A stretch of DNA of 64,000 nucleotides from Fusarium oxysporum f. sp. lycopersici 4287 (taxonomy: Eukaryota > Ascomycota > Sordariomycetes > Hypocreales > Nectriaceae): contig NC_030987.1 in the NCBI RefSeq assembly GCF_000149955.1, forward strand, positions 2,757,236 to 2,821,235, in the 5' to 3' direction. Shown here one piece after another: positions 46,217-57,678 of this stretch; position 1 is the stretch's first letter, and each line of letters begins with the position of its first letter. Under the pieces are notes generated by a model, which did not search any database, was not told the DNA's origin, and saw nothing but the letters and a program-made list of their open reading frames with translations. The position numbers were made by a program, and so were the translations under genes.

Positions 46217-47894
46217 ATTGCGGCCCGGGAATAAGATCAAAGTGTAAATGGGAGGAGGGAAGAAAGTGTTGGAATGAAGATGTAGAGAGAAGGATACAGA
46301 AAAACTCCACCAGAAGATAGAATATTTTTAAATGTCTAGAATCAAAGCCGATTTCCTGATTTCTCCTTTCTCCGCAAATGCAAACAGGATCCATCATCGA
46401 GATTGGAAAGAGGCTGACGTGCACATCGTCATAATAGCGACGCTGCCATGATTTACCGCTAGAATCAAGTTCTTGACCTCAGAACTTACAGGGGGTGCGA
46501 CTTCAAGGGTGCTGTGACGTAATGATGTGGCTGGTACGTAGGGTAATACATGAAACAAGACCTCGCTTTCAGATGCCATAACGTAGCTTTCCTTGGCATA
46601 TGAAATAAATGCATGTTCCTCCCTTGTAATAATTGGACCTGTTAACAATTGTATTGTTCTCTTGGTCGTTTTTGGTGTAGGTCACGTGGGGAGCTCGTAT
46701 ATCCTATCCAGATCCCCTGGAGGTTAGGTATGTCAAGTCAAGACTTCATACTGCAACCGAGGTTTAAGCAAGAGCTTCTGAAAACGCAAGCACCAATCAC
46801 ATACGAAAGTCTTCTAAAACTTGTATAACATGTTAAGTCTAGCGCAAATGCTCTATGGGTAATAGTCAACTGCTTTGTCTAATGAGCTTCAGTTACCAAG
46901 TATGAAGAAAAGGTATCAATATCACGACGAGCTCAAGTTGTAGGTCCCGGAGTCCAGATTCAGCTACTTGGTTGGGATCTCTGTTGGCTCAGTTTAGAGA
47001 ATATCTCAATAGAGTGTTTGCTCAAAGCGATATGCCTTACAAAAAGAATCGACGCATAACCAATGTCTTGCCATGATTATTACTGGAAACCTCCAACCAT
47101 CACAAAGGAGAAGAATATTGAACTGTCAAGTCTCTTACTCTCAGTGCAAAAAAAAAAAAAACTCGCCAATACAGATGTTTGACCCCTGAAATTACATGAT
47201 AAGCATGTTGATCTGTCTCAGTATGAGAAGAGCTACTCGACTGTCTTGCCTTGAAGGTATACCTTACAGTTACCGGCATGTTTGGGAGCCAACGAAGTTC
47301 GCCAACATGTCATCACAGTATGATTATCGAAGAACTTTGTCAAAACTCAGCTCCATCAATTTCAAAGAATACTCATAAGCATTTATGCGAGTGTGCTGTT
47401 GATTCTGAAACCAACACGCCAAGATGCGGGGGTCTGACCGTTGAGTTCTGTATAGATGCTGAATCGGGTAATAACCCGAGAGTCGCTTAATTGATTGTGC
47501 CATTGTTGGTGCTACTCTGAGTTGCTTTGCAGCTCACCTTCCTTTCACTGCAAAGTTTGTTCTTATAACCTTGCTACGAGAGATAAACAATCCTGGGGCA
47601 TCTGACTCTCTGACTCACGTTGTAATGCATGGCGGCGGGCTTATTGGATGAACTACAATTTTTTGGGGCAAGTTTGACTCACCTTGTTGAGATCGTCGTT
47701 GTATGAGACGTCTCACTGCATTGGTCTAATGAAATTTCAGTAGTATCTTAGAGGGAGACTAAAAAAAACGCCTTATAAAGGGAACAGAAGCCCTTTTTAG
47801 CTCAATTGCTGTGACAGACTCACAAAGATTCCTATCAGAACCCCAACTCGCTTCACAAGACAGACTCCATCAGCTTACCATACTTGAACTCAAC
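46217..47894. other. Gene-poor interval upstream of the asparaginase gene
   Basis: 1.7 kb with an A-run at about 47147-47160 and no ORF with coding character. Its right end is the asparaginase promoter. Confidence 0.4.
47774..47779 (+). promoter_or_regulatory. TATA box of the asparaginase gene
   Basis: TATAAA lies 116 bp upstream of the ATG at 47895. The frame is open upstream to a GTG at 47811, but only 32 bp below the TATA box, which supports initiation at the ATG. Confidence 0.5.
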
Positions 47895-48980
47895 ATGACT
47901 CGAACTACTCTGCTTGACCGAGATTGCGTTGTCACCGATCGAGGAGGCATTATCGAAAACACGCACGGTGTACACATCGCCGTAACGGATACAGAGGGTA
48001 ATATCCTCTTCTCAGCTGGGAACCCTTCTCGTGTTACCCATTCGCGATCTGCAGCCAAGCCTGCCCAAGCCGTAGCTGTGATCGAGACTGGTGCAGTTGA
48101 TAAATTTGGATTCGATGAGACTGACCTTGCTCTCATGTGTGCCTCGCACTCAAGTGAAGATTTTCACATCGCGCGCGCCAAGAACATGCTGAGCAGGATT
48201 AAAGCAGAGGAAGATGATCTTCGATGTGGCGGTCATCCTGCAGTTTCTGAAGAGGTGAACCGTGAGTGGATAAAGACTGGGTTTGAGCCAACGGGAATCT
48301 GCAATAATTGCTCCGGGAAGCATGTTGCCATGATGGCCGGTGCTGAAGCGTTGGGAGCTGATGTCAAAGACTATCATCTGCCGGACCATCCTATGCAGCT
48401 TGAAGTCAAAAGAGTCGTCGACGACCTGGCACATGATCCAAAGCAAGTGGAATGGGGTGTTGATGGATGCAATCTTCCAGCACCAGCATATCCTCTATTC
48501 TATCTCGCACAAAAATATGCAACCTTCGCCGATGCCGCGGACGCTGTCGAGGCATCGTCACCGACGAGTCAAAGAACCCAAAATTTCGCACGTATATTCA
48601 ACGCCATGACGAAGCATCCAGAGCAAGTTGGCGGAACAGGACGTTTCTGTACAGTGCTCATGCAGAGCTATCAAGGGCAACTGTTTGGCAAAGTTGGTGC
48701 TGATGCGTCTTATGGAATAGGCGTTCGAGAGTCTGAAGATACTCGGCGCCTTGGGGCGAAAGGGGGACTTGGAATAGCCGCAAAGATCGAGGACGGTAAT
48801 CTTGAGATCCTCTATGCGGTTGTTCCAGAGATTCTCGAACAGCTAGGAATCGGTACCCTGGAGCAAAGAGGGAGACTAGATGGTTTTCATCATCTTCAGC
48901 GGAGGAATACCATGAATGAAGTAACAGGGCGTGTGAGGTTCAATTTCAAAGTACGACCATTCGGGGATAGAGTGGACTAG
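47895..48980 (+). CDS. L-asparaginase II family (Rhizobium etli type)
   Basis: Intronless, 361 aa. Matches the thermolabile asparaginase family (Pfam Asparaginase_II), which is unrelated to the bacterial EcAII and plant-type enzymes and hydrolyses L-asparagine to aspartate and ammonia. Visible landmarks: RGGIIENTHGVHIAVTDTEG near the start; THSRSAAKPAQAVAV with the Ser-Ala-x-Lys-Pro segment; LALMCASHSSEDFH; NNCSGKHVAMM with conserved Cys and Ser-Gly-Lys-His; VDGCNLPAPAYPL with a second conserved Cys; and AKGGLGIAAKIEDG with Lys-Gly-Gly. No signal peptide, so cytosolic nitrogen scavenging is likely. It is the only large intronless metabolic gene on this side of the window. Family members are mainly bacterial and fungal. 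Confidence 0.9.
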   Translation: MTRTTLLDRDCVVTDRGGIIENTHGVHIAVTDTEGNILFSAGNPSRVTHSRSAAKPAQAVAVIETGAVDKFGFDETDLALMCASHSSEDFHIARAKNMLSRIKAEEDDLRCGGHPAVSEEVNREWIKTGFEPTGICNNCSGKHVAMMAGAEALGADVKDYHLPDHPMQLEVKRVVDDLAHDPKQVEWGVDGCNLPAPAYPLFYLAQKYATFADAADAVEASSPTSQRTQNFARIFNAMTKHPEQVGGTGRFCTVLMQSYQGQLFGKVGADASYGIGVRESEDTRRLGAKGGLGIAAKIEDGNLEILYAVVPEILEQLGIGTLEQRGRLDGFHHLQRRNTMNEVTGRVRFNFKVRPFGDRVD

Positions 48981-49732
48981 AGCTCTGGGTATCTCGGCAG
49001 GCAATGAAGATGTTGTGTTGGGAGGAATTGATATTGACCAAGTCACAAGGTGAATGCTGATTGGTGGTAAAAGAATATTCCGGGACTAAATTTCAAGTGC
49101 AAGGGTCATGTTAGTCGACAAGCGTACACTGGTCTACTGCTTCAAGTATGATATTTGCCTAAAGGCGATAGTAGCATTAGTGCCAGGGAATAAGAGCATT
49201 TGTAACAAGCGTGTTCTTACCAGATATTTCTAGAGTTTGACCACTTTGTATCTCTTTGCCTGCTGACGCCCCTACCAAGTCTGTCTATCATGCACAGAGG
49301 CTTCGCTTGTTGCAAAAGCTCAAACCCCTTCAGAATTCCCGATCCGAATGGCTTTAGATCGAAACAATAATTCTCTACACAAGGATCTGAGTCTCCTTCC
49401 CATCGGGGTTGCTCCGCACCCCACAACTCAATCACCCCAGATCGACATCCTTTCCTGGGGCTAGCAACGCGGGGAATAGTCAAACTAATCTCATACCCCG
49501 TCAGAGCTACGACACTGCGTAGAATAGATAACAGTTTCCTAGATTATCCTTGGTGGAAACACTGTGGCCGTGGCAATAAAACATGGCCCCTAGTTTGAGT
49601 GGTAGTCCGAGGTCTGAGAACAATATGCGTGACTGACTTATAAGACGTCTAATGCTCAAGTCTTGGTATTAGGGAAGCCAAGAGAGATTTTAGTGTCGTG
49701 ACTACCCGTTAGCCAAAGTGGCGCACCTCAAT
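48981..49732. promoter_or_regulatory. Upstream region of the esterase
   Basis: 752 bp, same-strand spacer. No ORF with coding character. TTATAAG at about 49637. Confidence 0.4.
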
Positions 49733-51484
49733 ATGATGTCGATGTCTTTCTTCCTCTTGACTGCGCTGGCTTGGACGACAAGTGCAGCTTCTCCTAAAGC
49801 CACAACATTAAACGGAACATACGTTGGCAAGAACCTACCCGGCTGGGATCAAGATGCCTTCCTAGGCATTCCTTACGCTCAGCCCCCTGTTGGGAATCTC
49901 CGGTTCAAGTGGCCTCAAAGCTTGGACAGTTCCTTCAAAGAGGAACGCACAGCCACTGAGTATGGAGACAGTTGTATGCAGTACACTCAGAACTGGACCA
50001 TGTCCGAGGACTGCCTTTCTTTGAATGTTATTCGGCCAGCCGGAAAGCCAAAGAAACTCCTACCAGTTCTGTACGTCCCCCAAACAACAAACACTTCCTC
50101 AAAACTGATAGCAAGAACACAGAGTTTGGATTTACGGCGGTGGTCTATACGCCGGCAGCTCTGCCGACCCACAATACAACCTCAGTGGGATTGTCAAAGT
50201 CAGTCAAGATATCAAAGAGCCTATCCTAGCAGTGAGCTTTAACTACAGATTGGGTACGTCAGGGTTCCGCTTGAAGCACCGCTACTAACTTTCTGACCTT
50301 CAGGGATGTGGGGTTTTCTCCAGAATTTCAGCCTTCTGAAGGAAGGTAACGCCAATGCTGGCCTCCTAGACCAACGACTTGCACTGCGCTGGATCCAAGA
50401 GAACATTGAAGCTTTTGGAGGCGACCCAGAACGAGTTGTTGTATGGGGCGAGAGCGCTGGAGCTCAGAGCATTGCGTATCAGATGTTTAGTTACGATGGT
50501 CGAGATGACGGGCTGTATCGGGGAGCTATCCTTGAATCAGGAGGCATTACAGGGGCACAGGTATGAACTTCAACACCACTGTTTTTGAGTTTGCCGATTG
50601 ACTTTGACTAGATTCATGATCTCAGTTACTACAATGTCGCCTTTGAAAATCTCACAAGGACTGTCGGGTGCTGGGACAAAAAGGATCAGCTTGCGTGTCT
50701 CCGAGAGTTGGATGAAAAGTCGCTATATGCTGCGCGTCCTTCATTGACGTTCAACCCTCTGATTGACGGTACTTTCTTGACCGGTTACCCCAGCCAGCTC
50801 ATCCGCGAGAAGAACTATCACACCGTGCCTCTTATAATTGGTGCAAACACTGACGAAGGCTTCTGTATCGGAAAAGTCAGCACGGATCAAGATCTCTTCT
50901 ACGAGGCTTTTCGGTGGCGTAACTACGCTCTGAGCGCCCCAACGATCCGAAAGCTCATGGAACTTTATCCTGACGATCCATGCCATCAACCTCCCTACGC
51001 CATCACGAATTGCTCAAGACAAGATGGAAACTACCAAGGACGACGTGCCTGTGCTATTGGCGCCGACATAACCATGATCTCAGGACGCAGGAAACTCGCA
51101 GAACTATATGCCCAGTCTGAGGATGTGTACTCCTACCGGTTCGATCAAAGACCATACCTGAGATCTGAATGGGATGGAGTGAAGCATTTTGATAATGTTG
51201 CATTTAGCTTCCAGAATATATCTGGATTGCTAGGTCCAAGTCCGCAATACGATAGTCACGCTGTGCTGGCAAACACCATTGGACAGGCTTATGTAAGGTT
51301 CATCAACAGTCTGGATCCTAACTCCAAGAAGGGGAAGCTTCCAAAATGGCCAAAGTACAGCAAGTCAAAGCCCCAAAATATAGTGTTCAATGCTACGAAG
51401 AACTGGGTTGAGGATGATACCTGGCGAAAACAGGGTATTGATTATATCAACTCCTATGAAGTGGCACGAGAACTATATGGTTAG
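49733..51484 (+). CDS. Secreted carboxylesterase/lipase, type B
   Basis: Four exons: 49733-50070, 50123-50253, 50304-50560, 50612-51484. They give 532 aa, usual for the family. A signal peptide ([20 protein letters not shown]) precedes the type-B signature. Motifs in order: [27 protein letters not shown] (Cys of the first disulfide); VWIYGGGL oxyanion loop; catalytic serine in [11 protein letters not shown]; acid residue in GANTDEGF; catalytic His probably in PQYDSHAV. Several N-x-S/T sites occur. It would hydrolyse esters or triglycerides outside the cell. The ATG chosen is the first in frame (49733), and a second at 49742 is equally able to start the peptide. Introns are 52, 50 and 51 bp. 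Substrate cannot be told. Confidence 0.92.
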
Positions 51485-52393
51485 AGATGGGGAGACTTGC
51501 CAAAAGATACCAGAACAGGAAATATATCATCAAGTTGGTGGCTGCTCTAATGACTTCGCTTAGTCTAACTAGGGGCTGGCACGAAACTCAAGAATTCAAA
51601 CTCAAGTGGTAGTTCTACGGAACACATAGCCAAGTTCATGATAATTTAGGATAGATTTAGCAAGGCTCGTCATTTTTTCATTTCCGCCCCCTGGACGGTC
51701 TTAGGTCCTCGAACGCTCCAAGGTCCTGGTTTCATCTGATGTCCAACGGTACTCGTATAGATCGGCGACGCCGAGGCTCGCTTCTAACAATGCGAGTATT
51801 ACCCTTGCATATTCCTCCATCTGAACTTGCCTTGTAAGGCAATGCTAGCCCGGAAGACTCCAGCTACCGACGCTATAAGAGTCAACCTTGTGTCACAACT
51901 CGAAGTAGTTAGGATTTTCGGAGGAGATTCTGAGAATGGTAGTATCGATAGACCGTGCAAACCTTGTATAGTGCACGGAATAAATATAGTCAAGTGTATC
52001 CTGGACTTTCTCAAACTCGCTTGCTGGGTATTTGTAGCACGATTAAACTCTATTTTGAACTCTTCAAGACGCTCTGATCCAAGACTGTACGAGCCACTTC
52101 ACTTGGCACTCTTAAACTTTCTAATACTTAGCATGTCAACATAGTAGAGATACCGTAATAGCACTAAGGGCTTTAAACATCCCCATGAATACCGTGCTTC
52201 TTGCTGTGGGGAAATAAGCTTCACGGAATGCCAAGACCCATACCGAAGAACAAGGGGTCAAACCCTTGTTTGAAATACGAGTGGATATTCCAGCAGGAAA
52301 CAAGGAGACGATATAACACCTGGATCATACCCTTTTCAAGCTTGCTCTCCTCAACGGCGACTACCTTTACTATGACCGTAAATTCCGGCCAAT
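51485..52393. promoter_or_regulatory. Upstream region of the receptor gene
   Basis: 909 bp without recognisable gene. Confidence 0.4.
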
Positions 52394-53720
52394 ATGACTG
52401 GCAAAGTCGATAAACTCATCTCATCCGTGACACTGGCTGGAAGCCTTTTATCTTGCGTTGCCACTACATGTGTGCTTATTTCGTTCGTCATATATCGTCG
52501 GCATCTCCGAAACTTTCGTCATGTCCTCGTGTTGAATCTTATGGTTGCAGGTGCGCATATCTTCCGCTACTGTTAACTAGAAATCTAATATCTCTTTCTT
52601 AGAGTTTATCAACACTCTCAACAACTCAATATCAGGCAGCATATTCCTCAAGACTGGACAGCTCCAAGCTGGAATACCATGCGTCGTCAACGGGTTTATC
52701 GGCCAGTTGTCAGTTTCAGCAGCTGACTTTTCAGTCCTGGCTATTTCGGTTACAACCCTGCTCACTGTGAAGAGGATGTTGTACATACCGACAACTTCAA
52801 GAACGAAGAAAGCATTGATTTGTGCGGCAGTATGGACAATGCCTCTCATCACAAGTATCATACCGACTGCTGCGGGTGAGATGAAGCCAGTGGGCGGGAA
52901 CTGGTGCTGGATATCAGCAACCCGACCAGATTTACGCTACGGTATGACGCATGGTTGGCGCTTCTTCGTTATTTTCACTACTATTATTATCTACATCTAC
53001 ATCTGGATTTACTTAAGAAGACATCTGGGCTCAAAGCCAAAGCAACCTCGGCAGCCTCTAACCTTCTCGACGCACAATACCAATACACTCTTTTCCAAAG
53101 GCTCCAAGGGCGCGGGATTCCAAGTTATGCAAGAGGACGAAGTCGAGCTGGACACTTTCAAGACGAGATACGGGAATACTGATACTCCCATTTCGCCCAT
53201 ATTCGAGCGAGGGAACAAGATAGACGAAATCGAGGATATGGAAAAAAAAGGTGAGAGCGAGGCGAGCAATAGCAGAGCAAGGGGAGAATCTGTCCGTCAT
53301 CGGCCAACATCATCAAAAAGAGGAGCAGAGACGGCCTATACAGGACTTGCTAACACTGAACCAACCGAAGCATTACCGATTCCGCAGCACCAGATCAACA
53401 TATTACAAACCAACGCCAGCGAATTCCCTCAGCGCCGGGCCACCCACGATGTTGAAGTCGAAATCAAGCGGATGATGTTACTGAATGGGTATCCGGTTAT
53501 GTATGTCCTGCTCTGGATTCCGGGACTTACGAATCGACTCCTGGAAGCGATTCAGACGCCGGTGTCAGATACGACGATTGCTGCTCTCAATACCTCAACG
53601 CAGTTCATCGGCTTTGCGAATGCAGTTACTTATGGGTTTAATCATCATCTAAGGGATAGGCTGGATGCGCTTTATTGGACGCCTATGATTATGAGAATGA
53701 AGAAGCGGTTTAGACAATAA
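52394..53720 (+). CDS. Seven-helix G-protein-coupled receptor, Git3/cAR-like
   Basis: Exons 52394-52550 and 52603-53720 give 424 aa. Five hydrophobic helices come first: TLAGSLLSCVATTCVLISF (about 13-31), FRHVLVLNLMVAEFINTLNN, a segment around QLSVSAADFSVLAISVTTLL, ALICAAVWTMPLITSIIP, and GWRFFVIFTTIIIYIYIWIY. A hydrophilic loop of about 170 residues follows, rich in Ser and Glu. Helices 6 and 7 are GYPVMYVLLWIPGLTNRLLE and FIGFANAVTYGFNHHLRDRL. The NSISG and KRM elements resemble the fungal cAMP-receptor-like and Git3 glucose-receptor class, which signals through G-alpha to adenylate cyclase. The ligand is unknown. Its neighbour upstream is a secreted esterase. Confidence 0.88.
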
Positions 53721-54027
53721 TGTTATGTACGTATTTTTATGAGCACAAAGATTATTAAGTAGAAGGCCTTTTGTTGGAGTTTAATATTAAGAAGACTTTC
53801 TTTAAAAAGTTTGTTGTTTAAAAGCAATACCACTCAATACCTACAGGAGGAATTGCGAGCCGCAAGAATACACTTTGGATAGCTAACGCATGTAATTAAA
53901 AGACACGTTATACCGCTCAAAAGGGAGTACAAAGGTACTCAAGTAGATTCCCTGATGGAAAGTACTTCGGATCATGGCCTAAGAGCCATAATTTCAAAGT
54001 GAGGGAAAAAGGTATGTTAACTCAATG
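53721..54027. other. Convergent spacer, receptor/transcription factor
   Basis: 307 bp, AT-rich. No gene. Confidence 0.5.
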
Positions 54028-56193
54028 CTAGACGAGGAAGTTGTCGACGTCAAGCAGGTCCAAGTAACCTCCATTAAAGAAAAAGTCGAGATCAAGAGAT
54101 TCAACTTGACCTCCAGCCCCAGAATTGTGACATGCCTTGTTGGCGCTGGTGCTCTGAGCAGCATGGCTATGAAACTGCGACTCTTGCCGCACAACCTCGA
54201 CCGAATTAACACCATCTACCCTCAAGAAATTGTCCCAAGCCCGTTCAACACTGAGTCGAACTGCCACAGAATACGCATTCGATTCATTACAACGACGCTT
54301 CATTTCTTGCAAGGCAGAATAGAGCTCATTTTTGGCTATCGCAGGGGGCATCTCATCGTATTGACCTAGAATAAGCAAGGAATAAGCAACGCAGAGGGAG
54401 TGGAATTCGGGTAAATCTCCAGAGCTTGAACTTGGGATGGCGATGAATGCCTGTATGACTCGGAAGCTAAGTTCGTATACGTGGCCTTGTAGGGACTTTG
54501 TGGAAGGGTCTTGGAGATGCACTGTAGAACTGTGGGACGTCTGTGGTGAGAGCGACGAGGCGAGATTCAATGCATCTGCTTCAACCCTATCCAGAGTTCG
54601 TTTTGCTAGGATGACGTTGGCAATGCAGTAACTGAACTTCAGCATAAGACCTGTAGGTAGATCTCGCAACCATTAGCACCCAGAGTATTAGTAGAATATC
54701 ATGAATTGCTTACCAAGAAGGTATCCATATTGCTGCTTCCAAATTGCAAATTTGGAGCTGAAACCATCGTTTGTGAAGGTAGGTTTAACGCAGTCTTCTT
54801 TCTGGAGTGTACAGTAAAGTGAGATTTCAGCAAGCAGCATCGCATCGCGCATTGTGGTCTGCTCGAAATTGAGTAGATTCCTGCACTGGCTGAAGTACGA
54901 GCTAGGTAATATGGATGGTCTCCCTGTAGTAGCTGACCAGCTTTTGAAACTACCATCAGCTTTCCGGCTTTTCATAAAGGCTATGGGGTTCACTCACTGC
55001 AGATGGTTCAAACATATGTTTGCCCAGATTCTCATGGATCGAAGGTCCAGCTTTGTTGAAGTCCCAGCATTGGTTCGCTGATGAATATCTGAAAATTGAA
55101 TACACAGCATCGCCTGCTGTGAACAGATACCACTCAAAAGCCAGCTATCGACGTATTCAGCCTCGCACTAGATCTATCAGTAAAAATACATTCAGACAGC
55201 ACTGGAGACATTACCGATGGTGATCCGGCGAAAAGAGAACAAATGAGAACACCAGTAATTTCTTCAAGATGCAAAGGGCTACCCAGCACTACCTGACCAA
55301 GCATGTTTCGCATATGCTCGTAGACTTGCCTGTGCTTCAAGGCATCTGTCTGGCTCGTGTGGGTAAACCTCATCTCGTGCGAGCACAACACAGCATGGAG
55401 AAATGGTGATGTTTGGATCAAAGAGCCTCTGGTTACCAGATCGCTCTCATCATTTATGAAAAGAACGTGGCGACGTCGTCGAATAAAGCTTTGGGCTGGT
55501 ATCAGTAGGATTCTGAGACTTAATGGGAGACGGGAACCTCTTACGATTTGACAAGGTTCTCAGCAGTTGTGGCATTCAGCATACCCATATGTACAACATC
55601 CTCTTTTGTGTGGAAAGCTCTTCTCAAGTCGCCAGTCACCTGGCAGGCGACACGCCGGATGACTTCAGCTGGGGCAGCATGAACATGTTGATCCGCGGGC
55701 TCGATCTCGTCCATCAACACACGACTGTTTGTCGATGCTTGAGGAGAAGCACTTTGCTCGAGAACACTTTGCTGCGTCGAGTCGCGTCCTGATTGGAGTT
55801 TTACTAGCTGGGCTCTTATATCTTGCATAGAGCTTTCCAAATGTAGCACCTTCTGATGTAAACTATCCAAGGTTAGGAGAAATGTTGGCTGAGCTGAGAG
55901 AGGCATTGGTACCTTTTCACAAGATCTTGCTGATGGGGCGTTTCTTGTGTCCCATATGACTGATCCAGGCTATCACTTCTAAGGCAGGGTATTCTCAAGT
56001 TTCGACATCTTGAGCAAGTGTCGGAGCCAAAGTCCAGCTCGCATCTGCATTTTAGTCGGCGGCAAGCGTCACAAGAGAGGATCCGACGACGTCGCTTCTT
56101 GGAGGGTTCATTTTCGACTGGAGTTACTGATACTGATTCCTGAGCTCCAATTGAGCCAGTTGCCGAATCCTCACGTGTTCTTTTGTCAGTCAT
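54028..56193 (-). CDS. Zn2Cys6 fungal transcription factor
   Basis: The N-terminus carries a binuclear zinc cluster, CDACRRLKCRCELDFGSDTC followed by SRCRNLRIPC (about residues 41-70), after a basic KKRRRR stretch. A coiled coil follows (KSLHQKVLHLESSMQDIRAQ), then the middle homology region (SFIRRRRHVLF, VLCSHEMRFTHTSQ, RIWANICLNHLQ, NFEQTTMRDAMLLAEISLYC, MLKFSYCIANVILAKRTLDR). Sure exons: 56193-55913, start of 55862, end at 55215, start 55116, and the last exon down to the TAG at 54028. The introns near 55,545-55,500 and 54,940 do not splice cleanly (a 32- to 56-nt intron; a GAG acceptor), so the middle of the model is approximate. Binds DNA as a regulator, targets unknown. Confidence 0.8.
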
Positions 56194-56326
56194 AGTCAGG
56201 TAGCAAGAGGTAGTAAAGCTGGAGAGAAAACCCCGCAAGCCGTCGGAAATCGGCGGAGGATAGGCACTGGTCGGGGGTATACCGATCTATAACTCAATTG
56301 CGAGCCAACATATCAACAGATCAGCA

Positions 56327-56415
56327 TCCGGTATGGTGTAGTGGCTAACATTTCGCGCTCTCATAACCTGAGAGATCAGTTCCGCGGAGCCCAGGGTTCG
56401 ATTCCCTGTACCGGA
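56327..56415 (+). tRNA. tRNA-Glu(CUC) with an 18-nt intron
   Basis: Acceptor stem is a perfect 7 bp (TCCGGTA/TACCGGA). D arm GTGT/ACAT, anticodon stem TCGCG/CGCGG, T arm CAGGG-TTCGATT-CCCTG. The loop reads C-U-CUC-A, anticodon CUC. An intron of 18 nt (56364-56381) follows position 37 and contains TGAGAG, which can pair with the anticodon CUCUCA. Mature length 71 nt. A reading without the intron would suggest valine (AAC) but leaves D-arm spacing wrong. Confidence 0.93.
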
Positions 56416-56859
56416 GACAACTACTTTGTTCCCTTTTTGCATATACATTCAAACTCTAACTATACATTATCATTTTTACTCTCACTGCCCAGTTTGCGAC
56501 TGGAAGGTACTCTAGCAGTGATGATGTCGTATAATACCATGTATCTCTTGTAACTATTAATACAGATATTAGATAAATAATAATATGCTACTGATATAAT
56601 TCTATAGCTCTCGGAGATGTTAAGGATGGCGAGAACATCTCACCTCTAATTCAATGGCTAAATCTTAGCATTAATTGCTTATATATATATATATGTTGAA
56701 CTCTATTTCCACCTCTTAGTCTTGCATTGGCGAACGCTTTAATGCTACCGGGAATAAGTGTTTAATTTCAAAATGACTCTGTATTATCGGCATTGGAGAA
56801 GCTCTAATCATTCGAGATTTAAAATGTCAGTCAATATACAAGAGAAAGACTTGTGCAGT
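56416..56859. other. AT-rich spacer
   Basis: Contains a (TA)n run at about 56680-56693 and the pol III terminator noted separately. No protein gene seen. Confidence 0.5.
56434..56438 (+). terminator. RNA polymerase III terminator
   Basis: A T5 run 19 nt past the tRNA 3' end, as needed for pol III stop. Confidence 0.7.
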
Positions 56860-57678
56860 TCATAAGCGAAAAGAGATAAATAGACCGTCCTCCCAACTGT
56901 CGTCAACAAAAGGTATTAAGTTGGCCTCATGCCCGAACTCCTCCAACACGAAACGATCATCCCCAAGTATGGGCCCATCGATTTCTGAGGAAACGTTGTT
57001 TCCTGCCCCTGAAGACCTAGCATAGTCACTAACTTCCGGAAACACTGCCACTTTGTGTCCAGTTCTTCCGTCATGCACACTGCCCTTGCTCTCGCTCTCG
57101 CATACGTCTTGCCATGTCGATGGGTAAACGACCAACAGAGGACCTGGTATCTCAGCCTCATCGCATTCAGAAAACTCGAGCCTTGAGTTGAAAGGCCAAG
57201 CGCTCGGTCCAATGGCAACAGACGCTCCCGCGTCCGTTTTGGATCGTCCATAATTCACAATGCTCGATCCCGCCTGCATCGATTCCCACCCTCCTTTAGG
57301 ATAAACGATCCGGCGGACACGGTATGCAAAGACAAAATCTCACGACTCGCCATGTGTTTCTTCGTCGTAGATATCCCTGGATATGGTGAACTGCGGTCCG
57401 CCATCAAATGGCACACCCAAGCTTTCACCACCAAATCCAGCTCGTGCACCGCCCCCAACACGCCTCAGGGAGGAGAATGAGCCGACTGAGCCACGTGCTA
57501 TCTTGACGCCTGTCACCATGAACAGACGTTGCCTGCGCTTGACGGCCTCAGAAGCAACGGCTTTGATGCCGTCTTTGACACAATCGTCTGTTGGCTCTAT
57601 GGAGTATGTATCGAGCCTTTCGCATGTGAGACACGTCATTGGCGTTGTTCCAGTCAAAATTGGATTCTGCTGTAACAA
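56860..57678 (-). pseudogene. Small fungal protein gene with in-frame TGA
   Basis: One frame runs from about 57678 to 56860 and is cut by a single TGA at 57340-57342, after ISRDIYDEETHGES. Beyond it the same frame continues with DFVFAYRVRRIVYPKGGWES and IVNYGRSKTDAG to a stop at 56860. The core LFMVTGVKIARGSVGSFSSL, GESLGVPFDGGPQFT and DFVFAYRVRRI resembles a widespread fungal family of unknown function. A CGA to TGA transition would explain the break, since Arg fits between GES and DF. The start is unclear: ATG 57642 (MTCLTCERL) or an upstream exon ending at a TTACAG acceptor at 57671. Alternatives are a sequence error or stop read-through. About 270 aa if intact. Confidence 0.65.

Noticed and set aside
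45790..46320. Leucine-rich 176-aa ORF on the plus strand
   Set aside because: The poly-Leu is the complement of the CAG/CAA glutamine repeat in copy B.
47811..47894. N-terminal extension of the asparaginase from GTG
   Set aside because: Not an ATG, and only 32 bp from the TATA box; the family starts near the ATG at 47895.
56327..56415. tRNA-Val(AAC) or tRNA-Met(CAU) at this place
   Set aside because: Such anticodon arms leave six extra bases after the D arm; the Glu reading with intron gives all standard arms.
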